DNA of 8,045 nucleotides, taken from assembly GCA_902795765.1 (NCBI GenBank), contig CADBMQ010000109.1, forward strand, positions 1 through 8,045, in the 5' to 3' direction. Positions 1 through 6,385 of the stretch are shown piece by piece (position 1 is the first letter of the stretch; each line of letters opens with the position of its first letter). The position numbers and the translations under genes were made by a program. The DNA comes from Oscillospiraceae bacterium (GTDB taxonomy: Bacteria > Bacillota > Clostridia > Oscillospirales > Acutalibacteraceae). The notes beneath the pieces are model-generated. The model was not told the DNA's origin, made no database searches, and was given only the letters and a program-made list of their open reading frames with translations.

Positions 1-1236
1 ACGCTTACCAAGTTCATCACGGATTTGACCTGCGAATTTCGGAGCATTTGATTTTGTGTCTGCGATGAAGTAAAGTACATCGTCGGTTTTAAGTCCTGCA
101 CGCTGACGGAGTTCCTCACGCTGTTCGGGAGTCAAGAACTTGTCGATCGGGCCTTTGTAAGATCCGTCTTCCAAAACTGTGATATAGCCAAGACCTTTCA
201 TACCAACTTCGTCAGTCGCAAATTTGAGCATCTTCTCAAAGAAGCCTTTCGACTGCTTACCGCACGGTGCATTGATACCACGAACGCACTTGCCTCTGAA
301 CGGAGCGAAGTCAGTTTCAACGAACATATCCGACAACTCGATGATTTCAAGCGGATTGCGAAGGTCGGGCTTATCTGTGCCGTATTTGAGCATTGCAGTT
401 TCATACGGAAGTCTTACAAACTCTTCACTTACAGGTTTGTTGCCAAACTCTTTAAAGCAGTTATACATAACCTCGTGTGCAACTTTGAACACATCTTCTT
501 GTGTTGCGAATGCCATTTCAAGGTCGAGCTGATAAAACTCGCCAGGAGTTCTGTCTGCACGAGCGTCTTCGTCACGGAAGCAAGGCGCTACTTGGAAGTA
601 CTTGTCAAATCCCGACACCATAAGCAACTGCTTGAAAATCTGCGGTGCTTGGGGAAGTGCATAGAACTTGCCGTGGTGTTTACGGCTCGGGATAAGATAG
701 TCACGAGCGCCTTCGGGAGATGACGCCGACAAAATCGGAGTTTGAATATCAAGAAATCCAAGGTCGGTCATCTTGTTTCTCAAATAGGAAATAACTTTTG
801 AACGGAACACAATATTATCGTGAACCTTTTTGTTACGAAGGTCGAGGAAACGATAGGACAAACGAACGTCCTCACGAGTTTCCTTTGACGATACAACTTC
901 GAAAGGCAAGTTGGACTTTGCTTTGCCGAGAATTTCGAGCGAATCTGCACGAACTTCGACTGTACCTGTTGCGATTTTCGGGTTGTATGTTTCCTCGTCA
1001 CGACGCAAAACCTCGCCACAAACCTTAACTGTGCTTTCACGGGTAACGTTTTCGAGCATTTTTTCGTCTTTAATGACTACCTGTGTGATACCTGTTTCGT
1101 CACGAAGATCGATAAACTCGATACCGCCGTGGTCACGGATATTTTCAACCCAGCCCGAAAGACGAACGTTTTTGCCGATGTCGCCCTCACGGAGTTCTCC
1201 GCATTCGTGGGTACGATACTCATTTTCATAAACCAT
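1..1236 (-). CDS. aspS: Aspartyl-tRNA synthetase, N-terminal part (C-terminus beyond window)
   Basis: Class II aminoacyl-tRNA synthetase that charges tRNA-Asp with aspartate in the cytosol. The reading frame runs 412 codons from ATG at 1236 to the window edge without a stop; bacterial AspRS is usually near 590 residues, so about two thirds is present. Visible parts: N-terminal OB-fold anticodon-binding domain (about 1-105, with GWVENIRDHGG at 28-38), the flipping-loop region PEGARDYLIPSR (174-185), the QAPQIFKQLLM aspartate-site segment (197-207), class II motif 2 starting FRDEDARADR (220-229), and the start of the inserted GAD domain (from about 290, KYGTDKPDLRNP). The DEDARADR form of motif 2 is, from memory, one of two common bacterial variants. 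GAGAGG lies 11 bases upstream of the ATG. His36 at the anticodon-domain position that is Leu in strictly discriminating enzymes is discussed as a finding. The gene has its own promoter and is separated from the upstream aminotransferase gene by a terminator. Confidence 0.96.
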   Translation of the reverse strand, partial: MVYENEYRTHECGELREGDIGKNVRLSGWVENIRDHGGIEFIDLRDETGITQVVIKDEKMLENVTRESTVKVCGEVLRRDEETYNPKIATGTVEVRADSLEILGKAKSNLPFEVVSSKETREDVRLSYRFLDLRNKKVHDNIVFRSKVISYLRNKMTDLGFLDIQTPILSASSPEGARDYLIPSRKHHGKFYALPQAPQIFKQLLMVSGFDKYFQVAPCFRDEDARADRTPGEFYQLDLEMAFATQEDVFKVAHEVMYNCFKEFGNKPVSEEFVRLPYETAMLKYGTDKPDLRNPLEIIELSDMFVETDFAPFRGKCVRGINAPCGKQSKGFFEKMLKFATDEVGMKGLGYITVLEDGSYKGPIDKFLTPEQREELRQRAGLKTDDVLYFIADTKSNAPKFAGQIRDELGKR

Positions 1237-1292
1237 TTTAAAACAATCCTCTCATAGAAAGTGAAATTAAACTATATTTACAATTATAAATT

Positions 1293-1321
1293 ATTCTACC
1301 ACAATTAAGGGAAAATTACAA
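1293..1321 (-). promoter_or_regulatory. Sigma-A-type promoter of aspS
   Basis: On the minus strand, TTGTAA (1316-1321) is followed after exactly 17 bases by TAGAAT (1293-1298). A TGG directly before the -10 box makes an extended -10. Transcription should start near 1286, giving a leader of about 50 nt. That is too short for a T-box riboswitch, which often controls synthetase genes in Firmicutes. The position, between the upstream operon's terminator and aspS, supports independent expression. Confidence 0.75.
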
Positions 1322-1340
1322 CATATTATTTCAAATTTTT

Positions 1341-1371
1341 AAAGAAAAAAGGACGGTTTTGAACCGTCCTT
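1341..1371 (-). terminator. Rho-independent terminator of the mnmA-aminotransferase operon
   Basis: On the minus strand a 10-bp perfect stem (AAGGACGGTT / AACCGTCCTT, arms 1362-1371 and 1349-1358) with a 3-base loop runs directly into TTTTCTTT. It starts 8 bases after the aminotransferase stop codon and ends before the aspS promoter, so it separates the two transcription units. Confidence 0.9.
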
Positions 1372-1379
1372 CGTAATAT

Positions 1380-2549
1380 TTATTTCAAAACTCCGCTTTT
1401 GTCGATAACTTCGATTATTTCTTTTATCTCATCGACCGTTTTTACAAGTGCAAATCGCACATATCCTTCTCCGAGCGAGCCAAATGAATCACCCGGTGTG
1501 CACATTACACCCGACTTTTCCATAAGGTCAATGCAGAATTCCTGCGAGCTTTTATATTTTTTCGGAATTGGCGCCCAAACGAACATAGTTCCCTTGCTGT
1601 CGGGAACATCCCAACCTATCGAACGAAGTCCGCCACAAAGTGCGTCACGGCGTTTTTGATATTCAAGGCACTGCGCTTTCACGATTTCGAGCGGTTGATT
1701 AAGTGCCGCTATAACACCATACTGCAACGGCTTGAACATACCAAAGTCATACTGCGAACGCAAAAGTTTCATTGCATCAATTATCTGCTTGTTGCCGACC
1801 AAAAATGACATACGGCAACCTGTTACATTGAAACTTTTCGAGAGCGAGAAAAACTCTGCTCCAAGTTCCTTTGCACCGTCAAAACGCAAGAACGAGCCAC
1901 CCACTACACCGTCATAAACTATATCGGAATATGCGTTATCGTGGACAAGAATTATATCGTATTTTTTCGCAAACTCGATTGCTTTTTCATAAACTTCGTC
2001 TGTCGCAACAGAGCAAACAGGGTTGTACGGATAGGACAAAACCATCATCTTCGCACGTTTTGCAGTTTCCTCGTCAATGGCGTCAAAGTCGGGAAGAAAA
2101 TCATTTTCAGCTGTGAGCGGATAGAACTCCAACTTACCGCCACCTAAAAATGCACCTGCTTCAAAAACAGGATAGCCCGGATTCGGAAGCAAAACCGTAT
2201 CTCCGTCATTCAAAAGTGCCATTCCAAGATGTCCCATACCCTCTTGTGTACCGGGACAAGCGACAATCTCGTCCAAACCGAGTTCAACACCAAATCTGCG
2301 CTTATAATAATCTCTAACTGCTTCGAGCATTTCGGGTAAATCACGAAGTGTATACTTGTAATTTTGCGGATCTGCGCTCATTTTCGAGATTTCTTTTGTT
2401 ACATATTCGCTTGGCAAAAAGTCGGGTGTGCCAACGAACAAATCGTACACCTTTCTGCCTGATTTTTCAATTTCAAGTTTCTTCGCAGTCAAATCTGCAA
2501 AAATTCCCGTTTTAAAATGATTTAATCTATCTGCCGCCTTGATTTGCAT
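1380..2549 (-). CDS. Class I/II PLP-dependent aminotransferase (DapL-like, substrate unknown)
   Basis: Fold-type I pyridoxal-phosphate aminotransferase transferring amino groups between an amino acid and a 2-oxo acid. Counting from the upstream GTG at 2558, visible landmarks are Gly-Thr-Pro at 43-45, the YPYNP motif with Asn179, Asp207 (HDNAY) for the pyridine nitrogen, Tyr210, the Schiff-base lysine Lys241 in SLSKSFNVTGCR, Arg249 for the phosphate, and Arg368 (VRFA) for the substrate carboxylate. All expected catalytic residues are present. Overall flavour resembles LL-diaminopimelate and related clostridial aminotransferases, but the substrate cannot be read from sequence. I choose ATG 2549 (389 aa): AAAGGA (2561-2566) is only 2 bases from the GTG at 2558 but about 11 from this ATG. 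The gene follows mnmA by 17 bases; the Shine-Dalgarno abuts the mnmA stop, so the two are almost certainly co-transcribed and perhaps translationally coupled. A terminator follows. Confidence 0.9.
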   Translation of the reverse strand: MQIKAADRLNHFKTGIFADLTAKKLEIEKSGRKVYDLFVGTPDFLPSEYVTKEISKMSADPQNYKYTLRDLPEMLEAVRDYYKRRFGVELGLDEIVACPGTQEGMGHLGMALLNDGDTVLLPNPGYPVFEAGAFLGGGKLEFYPLTAENDFLPDFDAIDEETAKRAKMMVLSYPYNPVCSVATDEVYEKAIEFAKKYDIILVHDNAYSDIVYDGVVGGSFLRFDGAKELGAEFFSLSKSFNVTGCRMSFLVGNKQIIDAMKLLRSQYDFGMFKPLQYGVIAALNQPLEIVKAQCLEYQKRRDALCGGLRSIGWDVPDSKGTMFVWAPIPKKYKSSQEFCIDLMEKSGVMCTPGDSFGSLGEGYVRFALVKTVDEIKEIIEVIDKSGVLK

Positions 2550-2566
2550 ACTTTTCACTTTCCTTT

Positions 2567-3619
2567 TTAAACTATTGTTCCGCCACCTAAAACAAGGTCG
2601 CCGTCATAAAAGACTACTGCTTGTCCTGATGTTATTGCACGAGCAGGCTTTGTAAATTCAACTCGGGCACCATCGCCATCGGGTATTACCAATGCCTCCT
2701 CGGCAGGGCCGTTGTATCTAATCTTAACCATACATTTAATGCCGTTTTCGGGCAAATTTTCTATCGCAATAAGATTGATATCCTTTGCAATCAAACTACT
2801 GCCAAACGTATCTGCGTTATCTCCGAGCATTATTCGATTTTGCTCTGCATCAATTTTGCAGACAAACATCTGTTTGCCAAACGACATTCCAAGATGCTTT
2901 CGCTGACCTATTGTATAGTGGATAATTCCCTTGTGTTTACCGATTATTTCACCGTTTGTATCTACAAAGTCACCTATCGGGCAACTAAATCCTCTCCGTT
3001 CGATAAATCCTGCGTAATCTTTATCGGGGATAAAGCAGATTTCCTGCGAATCAGGTTTATCAAACACGGGGATTTCAAGCTTTTCTGCGTATTTGCGTAC
3101 AGTCGGCTTATCCATACTGCCAACAGGCAACAAAAGATGTGACAACTGATGTTGCGTCAACGAATACAAAACATAGGTTTGGTCTTTCGCATCGGTTGCC
3201 GAACGGCGAAGTTGCCATCTGCCTTCTGCATTTTCGACTGTGCCGTAATGACCTGTCGCAACATAGTCAAATCCCATATCAATCGCTCTATTCAAAAACT
3301 CACCGAACTTCACAGTTCTATTGCATATAACGCAAGGGTTTGGTGTTCGTCCGTTCAGATATTCATTGACAAACGGCTGAATAACATTCTGCTCAAAGCA
3401 GTCCTCACACTCGAAAACGTGGAACTTTATTCCGAGTCGCTCGGCTACTGCACGAGCATCGTCTACTGCCGAAGACGAGCAACAACTTCCTGCCGACTCG
3501 TCCGTCCATAGTCGCATTATTGCGCCCTCGACTTCGTACCCTTGTTCAAGCAGTATCGCTGCTGCAACCGATGAGTCAACACCACCGCTCATTGCAACAA
3601 GCACTTTTTCTTTCAACAT
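2567..3619 (-). CDS. mnmA: tRNA-specific 2-thiouridylase MnmA
   Basis: ATP-dependent enzyme that puts sulfur on position 2 of the wobble uridine (U34) of tRNA-Lys, -Glu and -Gln. It adenylates the uridine and then transfers sulfur from a persulfide supplied by a cysteine desulfurase. The 350 residues match the family's usual length of about 350-370. Seen: PP-loop SGGVDSS (11-17), NPCVICN with Cys96, GHY (123-125), and DSQEICF with catalytic Cys195, so both active-site cysteines are in place. The C-terminal beta-barrel part ends in GGG-TIV. The start is ATG at 3619, with AAAGGT (3627-3632) seven bases upstream. It is the first gene of an operon with the downstream aminotransferase; no cysteine desulfurase gene is adjacent in this window, although such genes often neighbour mnmA in Firmicutes. 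The promoter is near-consensus and covered by a palindrome. Confidence 0.97.
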   Translation of the reverse strand: MLKEKVLVAMSGGVDSSVAAAILLEQGYEVEGAIMRLWTDESAGSCCSSSAVDDARAVAERLGIKFHVFECEDCFEQNVIQPFVNEYLNGRTPNPCVICNRTVKFGEFLNRAIDMGFDYVATGHYGTVENAEGRWQLRRSATDAKDQTYVLYSLTQHQLSHLLLPVGSMDKPTVRKYAEKLEIPVFDKPDSQEICFIPDKDYAGFIERRGFSCPIGDFVDTNGEIIGKHKGIIHYTIGQRKHLGMSFGKQMFVCKIDAEQNRIMLGDNADTFGSSLIAKDINLIAIENLPENGIKCMVKIRYNGPAEEALVIPDGDGARVEFTKPARAITSGQAVVFYDGDLVLGGGTIV

Positions 3620-3643
3620 AATTCTTACCTTTATCTTAAATTA

Positions 3644-3659
3644 TGCTAAAATTTTAGCA
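3644..3659. promoter_or_regulatory. Perfect 16-bp palindrome over the mnmA -10 box (candidate operator)
   Basis: TGCTAAAATTTTAGCA reads the same on both strands and contains the whole -10 box of the mnmA promoter plus the probable transcription start. A dimeric regulator bound here would block initiation. I do not recognise the motif and it is unlike the Rex-like palindrome of the neighbouring promoter. An AT-rich -10 can become palindromic by chance, so the operator role is inference. Confidence 0.4.
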
Positions 3660-3679
3660 CATTTATGCCATAGTGTCAA
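3651..3679 (-). promoter_or_regulatory. Near-consensus sigma-A promoter of mnmA operon
   Basis: On the minus strand a perfect TTGACA (3674-3679) is followed after 17 bases by TAAAAT (3651-3656), with TGC just upstream as an extended -10. The predicted start near 3644 gives a leader of about 25 nt with an AAAGGT ribosome-binding site. So strong a promoter for a tRNA-modification gene makes control by a bound protein plausible. Confidence 0.85.
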
Positions 3680-3732
3680 GGTTTTGCGCTACCGTAAAAC
3701 ACTGAAAAATTAATATTTTTTCGCAAAATCTA

Positions 3733-3761
3733 TTGAAAAACTGCGAGAACTTTGTTATTAT
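3733..3761 (+). promoter_or_regulatory. Sigma-A promoter of the ACT-DUF711 operon
   Basis: TTGAAA (3733-3738), 17-base spacer, TATTAT (3756-3761), with TGT just before the -10 as an extended -10. Transcription should begin near 3768, leaving a leader of about 27 nt before the ATG at 3795. It is back-to-back with the mnmA promoter, the two -35 boxes being about 53 bases apart. Confidence 0.8.
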
Positions 3762-3769
3762 AATAACAA
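3752..3769. promoter_or_regulatory. Candidate Rex operator (18-bp perfect palindrome)
   Basis: TTGTTATTATAATAACAA is a perfect inverted repeat covering the -10 box and probable start site of the ACT-DUF711 promoter. The clostridial Rex operator known from work in Clostridium is TTGTTAA-N4-TTAACAA. This site matches 12 of those 14 defined positions, with right spacing and symmetry, differing only at the two innermost symmetrical bases. A rex gene is encoded at 6386-7027. Binding by Rex at low NADH/NAD+ would block the promoter. Site and symmetry are seen; the regulator assignment is inference. Confidence 0.65.
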
Positions 3770-3794
3770 GTAAATTTTAAGGATTGGTGATTTT

Positions 3795-4064
3795 ATGAGA
3801 GCTGTTATTACTGTTATCGGCAAAGATATGGTTGGTATTTTGGCAAAAGTATCTTCTTGCTGTGCAGAATATAATGTAAATGTATGTGAGGTTACTCAGA
3901 GCGTATTGCAAGATATGTTCGCTATGATTATGATGTCGGATGTTTCAAATTGCAGTGTGTCATTTGATGAGTTTTGCGAACAAATGGCAACTCTCGGCAA
4001 AGAAAATAACCTTTCAATACACGTTATGCACGAGGATATTTTCAACTCAATGCACAGAATTTAA
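3795..4064 (+). CDS. ACT domain protein, UPF0237 family
   Basis: An 89-residue protein consisting of a single ACT domain, the small-molecule-binding regulatory fold typical of amino-acid sensing proteins. The N-terminal strand and ligand loop ([18 protein letters not shown], 3-20) and the family's C-terminal signature [11 protein letters not shown] (79-89) are intact, and the length is normal for UPF0237. The ligand is not known. The start is ATG 3795, preceded by AAGGA 11 bases away and GGTGA 4 bases away. It sits 14 bases upstream of the UPF0210/DUF711 gene. This two-gene order is conserved in many Firmicutes (for example SP_0238/SP_0239 of Streptococcus pneumoniae, from memory), suggesting that the ACT protein senses a ligand for, or binds to, its larger partner. 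Expression is probably controlled through the Rex-like palindrome at the promoter. Confidence 0.93.
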   Translation: MRAVITVIGKDMVGILAKVSSCCAEYNVNVCEVTQSVLQDMFAMIMMSDVSNCSVSFDEFCEQMATLGKENNLSIHVMHEDIFNSMHRI

Positions 4065-4078
4065 CGGAGGCCGTAATT

Positions 4079-5437
4079 ATGCTTAACGTAGGTGATATTC
4101 TTGAAACAATCCAAATGATTGACAACGAAAATTTGGATATTCGTACGGTTACTATGGGCATTTCGCTCCTCGATTGTGCCGATAGTGATATTGATAAGGC
4201 TTGTGAAAAGGTTTACGAAAAAATCGTTCGTTCCGCAAAGGATCTCGTTCCCGTTTGCGAAAAGATTGAGCGTGAACTCGGTATTCCGATTATCAACAAG
4301 CGAATTTCGGTTACTCCGATTGCGATGATTGCAGCGGCTTGTCAATCATCTAACATTGTTAAATTTGCACTCACTCTTGAACGTGTGGCTCAGACTGTTG
4401 GTGTCAACTTTATCGGTGGCTACTCTGCTCTTGTTCACAAGGGATTTTCGTCGGGCGACTATGCACTTATCGAGTCTATCCCCGAAGCGCTCGCAAGTAC
4501 TGAACACGTTTGCTCTTCTGTAAATGTTGGTTCAACCAAAGTCGGAATAAATATGGATGCTGTCGCTATGATGGGTAAATCCATTCGCAAGTGTTCAGAG
4601 CTTACCGCCGACCGTGACTGTATTGGTGCAGCAAAGTTGGTTGTATTCTGCAATGCTCCCGAAGACAACCCGTTTATGGCAGGTGCTTTCCACGGTGTTG
4701 GCGAACCTGACTGCGTTATCAATGTCGGTGTTAGTGGCCCTGGTGTGGTTCGTGCCGCTCTTGCTAAGTCACAGGGGCTTGATATTACAGGCGTTGCAGA
4801 ACTCGTTAAACGTACTGCATTTAAGATTACCCGTATGGGACAGTTGGTTGCTCAAATGGCTGCCGAAAGATTGTTCGTTCCGTTCGGAATTGTTGACCTC
4901 TCACTCGCTCCGACTCCCGCAGTTGGCGACTCGGTTGCTCACATTCTCGAAGAGATGGGACTTGAACAATGCGGTGCTTGTGGCACAACGGCTTGTCTTG
5001 CATTGCTTAATGACGCTGTTAAAAAAGGCGGCGTTATGGCGTCGTCACAAGTTGGCGGTTTGTCGGGTGCGTTCATTCCTGTTTCAGAAGATGCTGGTAT
5101 GATTGATGCCGCAAGAAACGGCACACTCTGCATCGAAAAACTCGAAGCAATGACCGCAGTTTGCTCGGTTGGTCTTGATATGATTGTCATCCCTGGCGAT
5201 ACTCCCGCAGAAGTTATTTCGGGAATTATCGCTGACGAAGCGGCCATCGGTATGGTCAACTCCAAAACTACTGCCGTTCGCCTTATCCCTGCTATCGGCA
5301 AGAAGATGGGCGATGAACTTAACTTCGGTGGTCTGCTCGGTTCGGGCCCTGTTATGAAGGTTAATACTTCCTCTCCTGCCAAATTCATCGGCAGAGGTGG
5401 TCAGTTACCCGCTCCTATGCAAGCACTTAAAAACTAA
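4079..5437 (+). CDS. UPF0210/DUF711 family protein ('PFL family protein')
   Basis: A 452-residue soluble protein of the UPF0210 (DUF711) family, full length and intact. The family has structural similarity to pyruvate formate-lyase-type (glycyl radical enzyme) barrels, hence the name 'PFL family protein', but to my knowledge no reaction is established. Conserved-looking segments: MGISLLDCA (26-34), [20 protein letters not shown] (251-270), a Cys/Gly/Thr-rich stretch [10 protein letters not shown] (297-306) followed by [27 protein letters not shown] (324-338), and a C-terminal [10 protein letters not shown] (438-447). There is no classic RVxGY glycyl-radical motif, so a radical enzyme is not supported. 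The start ATG 4079 has a perfect GGAGG (4066-4070) eight bases upstream, overlapping the intergenic gap after the ACT gene. Second and last gene of its operon, followed by a strong terminator. Possible Rex control hints at a role in anaerobic redox metabolism. Confidence 0.93.
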   Translation: MLNVGDILETIQMIDNENLDIRTVTMGISLLDCADSDIDKACEKVYEKIVRSAKDLVPVCEKIERELGIPIINKRISVTPIAMIAAACQSSNIVKFALTLERVAQTVGVNFIGGYSALVHKGFSSGDYALIESIPEALASTEHVCSSVNVGSTKVGINMDAVAMMGKSIRKCSELTADRDCIGAAKLVVFCNAPEDNPFMAGAFHGVGEPDCVINVGVSGPGVVRAALAKSQGLDITGVAELVKRTAFKITRMGQLVAQMAAERLFVPFGIVDLSLAPTPAVGDSVAHILEEMGLEQCGACGTTACLALLNDAVKKGGVMASSQVGGLSGAFIPVSEDAGMIDAARNGTLCIEKLEAMTAVCSVGLDMIVIPGDTPAEVISGIIADEAAIGMVNSKTTAVRLIPAIGKKMGDELNFGGLLGSGPVMKVNTSSPAKFIGRGGQLPAPMQALKN

Positions 5438-5441
5438 ATTT

Positions 5442-5475
5442 AAACACCGACTTCAAATGAGGTCGGTGTTTTTTT
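5442..5475 (+). terminator. Rho-independent terminator of the ACT-DUF711 operon
   Basis: A 13-bp stem (arms 5442-5454 and 5459-5471, one G-U pair) with an AAAT loop and a GC-rich ACACCGAC/GTCGGTGT core runs into seven T (5469-5475). It begins 4 bases after the DUF711 stop codon. Confidence 0.92.
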
Positions 5476-5477
5476 AC

Positions 5478-5514
5478 AAAAAAACTCCCAAGCAAAAGAC
5501 TGCTTGGGAGTTTT
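5478..5514 (-). terminator. Rho-independent terminator of the icd-rex operon
   Basis: A perfect 14-bp stem (arms 5481-5494 and 5501-5514, core CTCCCAAGCA/TGCTTGGGAG) with a 6-base loop. Read on the minus strand it ends in seven T (from 5484 down to 5478), and it starts right behind the stop codon of the membrane-protein gene. Read on the plus strand it has only four T and could be a weak back-up terminator, so it may act in both directions. It faces the previous terminator with two bases between them. Confidence 0.9.
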
Positions 5515-5516
5515 GA

Positions 5517-6089
5517 TTATTTACTTGAATCACTATTCTTTTTATCAACATACTTTGCGATAGATATTATGCCAAGTATTACCGACAACAAAAAGTTTGC
5601 CGATGATTTGAAAAATAGTATTATTTCATACATATTGTCGATAAAAGGTAAGAACGGTAAACTACTTATAATATGAAAAACAAGTGCGATTAAATTGATT
5701 ACGCTTACAATTGTACACATTGCAAATAAAGATATTTTGCTGAGATTAGGATGTAACATAATGACAAGTATGAGTCCGAACGATGCCGTACTCAATGCCA
5801 ATATAAACATACTGTAATCTTCGCTGACACTCAACACATTTGTAAACTGCAACAAAGCAAAAAATCCTGCGAACAGTTTATAAAATATTATCTGTCGCTT
5901 TGTATACCCCATAATAATATACAAAAACGCAAAAAGAAGTGCAAGTATTGCAAAGGCACCGCAAATTTGAGTATGCCAGTTTGAATATGGACTGAAAACT
6001 GCCATAAAGTTTCCGAGCATACATGGTGCAATAAAAATTGTTGTTATTATTAGAATAACTCTATAAAAAATACTTTGTGTTTTTATCAT
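5517..6089 (-). CDS. Six-helix membrane protein of unknown function
   Basis: A 190-residue, strongly hydrophobic protein that I do not recognise. Six membrane segments are visible at about 11-33, 42-61, 70-88, 92-112, 118-142 and 155-180. Positive residues cluster at the N-terminus, in loop 62-71 (TKRQ...K), in loop 113-118 and in the C-tail (KYVDKKNSDSSK), predicting both ends in the cytoplasm by the positive-inside rule. No charged residue pattern or motif points to a transporter or enzyme. The ATG at 6089 lies 3 bases after the stop codon of the preceding gene and no Shine-Dalgarno sequence is visible upstream (only A/T-rich sequence), so translation probably depends on coupling with that gene. 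Last gene of the icd-rex run, followed directly by a terminator. High A/T and many Ile/Phe are expected for such a protein and are not a clear sign of transfer. Confidence 0.75.
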   Translation of the reverse strand: MIKTQSIFYRVILIITTIFIAPCMLGNFMAVFSPYSNWHTQICGAFAILALLFAFLYIIMGYTKRQIIFYKLFAGFFALLQFTNVLSVSEDYSMFILALSTASFGLILVIMLHPNLSKISLFAMCTIVSVINLIALVFHIISSLPFLPFIDNMYEIILFFKSSANFLLSVILGIISIAKYVDKKNSDSSK

Positions 6090-6092
6090 AAT

Positions 6093-6362
6093 TTATTTTT
6101 TAAGCGCACGATCGAGCCAAACATATCCAAGGTCCATCGCCTCGAAAAATCCGTTTTTCTCACTTGTTTTAGTCGCATTATCACGCTCTGCTGACTTAAC
6201 AAGTTCAATTTTAATGTTTTTAGAAAGTTTAATATCGCCAACATCCGAAGAATCAAGCACGGTAAATCTTACAACGAATTCTTCGTTCATATTGCCGTAG
6301 TAGATTACATTGCCCGAACGAACGAGCGGACGGCCCTTATATTCAAGAAACTTCTCTGCCAT
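6093..6362 (-). CDS. Small uncharacterised protein downstream of rex
   Basis: An 89-residue, probably soluble protein that I cannot assign to a named family. The N-terminal two thirds look beta-rich (KFLEYKGRPLVRSG, then NVIYYGNMNEEFVVRFTVLD, then KNIKIELVKS). The C-terminal part looks helical (NGFFEAMDLGYVWLDRALKK), with a polar linker ERDNATKTSEK between. There is no signal peptide, membrane segment or cysteine pair. I prefer ATG 6362: AAAGGA lies 10 bases upstream of it but only about 1 base from the in-frame ATG at 6371, which would add three residues (MRF). It starts 23 bases after the rex stop and is followed within 3 bases by the membrane-protein gene, so it is part of the same transcript. 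Good ribosome-binding site and coding context make it a real gene; its function is unknown. Confidence 0.8.
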   Translation of the reverse strand: MAEKFLEYKGRPLVRSGNVIYYGNMNEEFVVRFTVLDSSDVGDIKLSKNIKIELVKSAERDNATKTSEKNGFFEAMDLGYVWLDRALKK

Positions 6363-6385
6363 AAATCTCATATCCTTTCAATTTG

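Noticed and set aside
1237..1292. A T-box riboswitch in front of aspS, as is common for synthetase genes in Firmicutes.
   Set aside because: The predicted leader is only about 50 nt, and I see no T-box consensus or leader terminator between promoter and gene.
2550..2558. GTG at 2558 as the start of the aminotransferase.
   Set aside because: AAAGGA is only 2 bases away, too close for initiation; ATG 2549 has far better spacing.
3721..3746. Short inverted repeat TCGCA/TGCGA flanking the -35 box of the ACT-DUF711 promoter.
   Set aside because: Only 5 bp with a 16-base gap; expected by chance and much weaker than the 18-bp palindrome.
4939..5388. A 149-codon open frame on the minus strand, and a 162-codon plus-strand frame at 4614-5102.
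   Set aside because: Both overlap the DUF711 gene in other frames; that gene has a perfect ribosome-binding site and family motifs throughout, so these are shadows.
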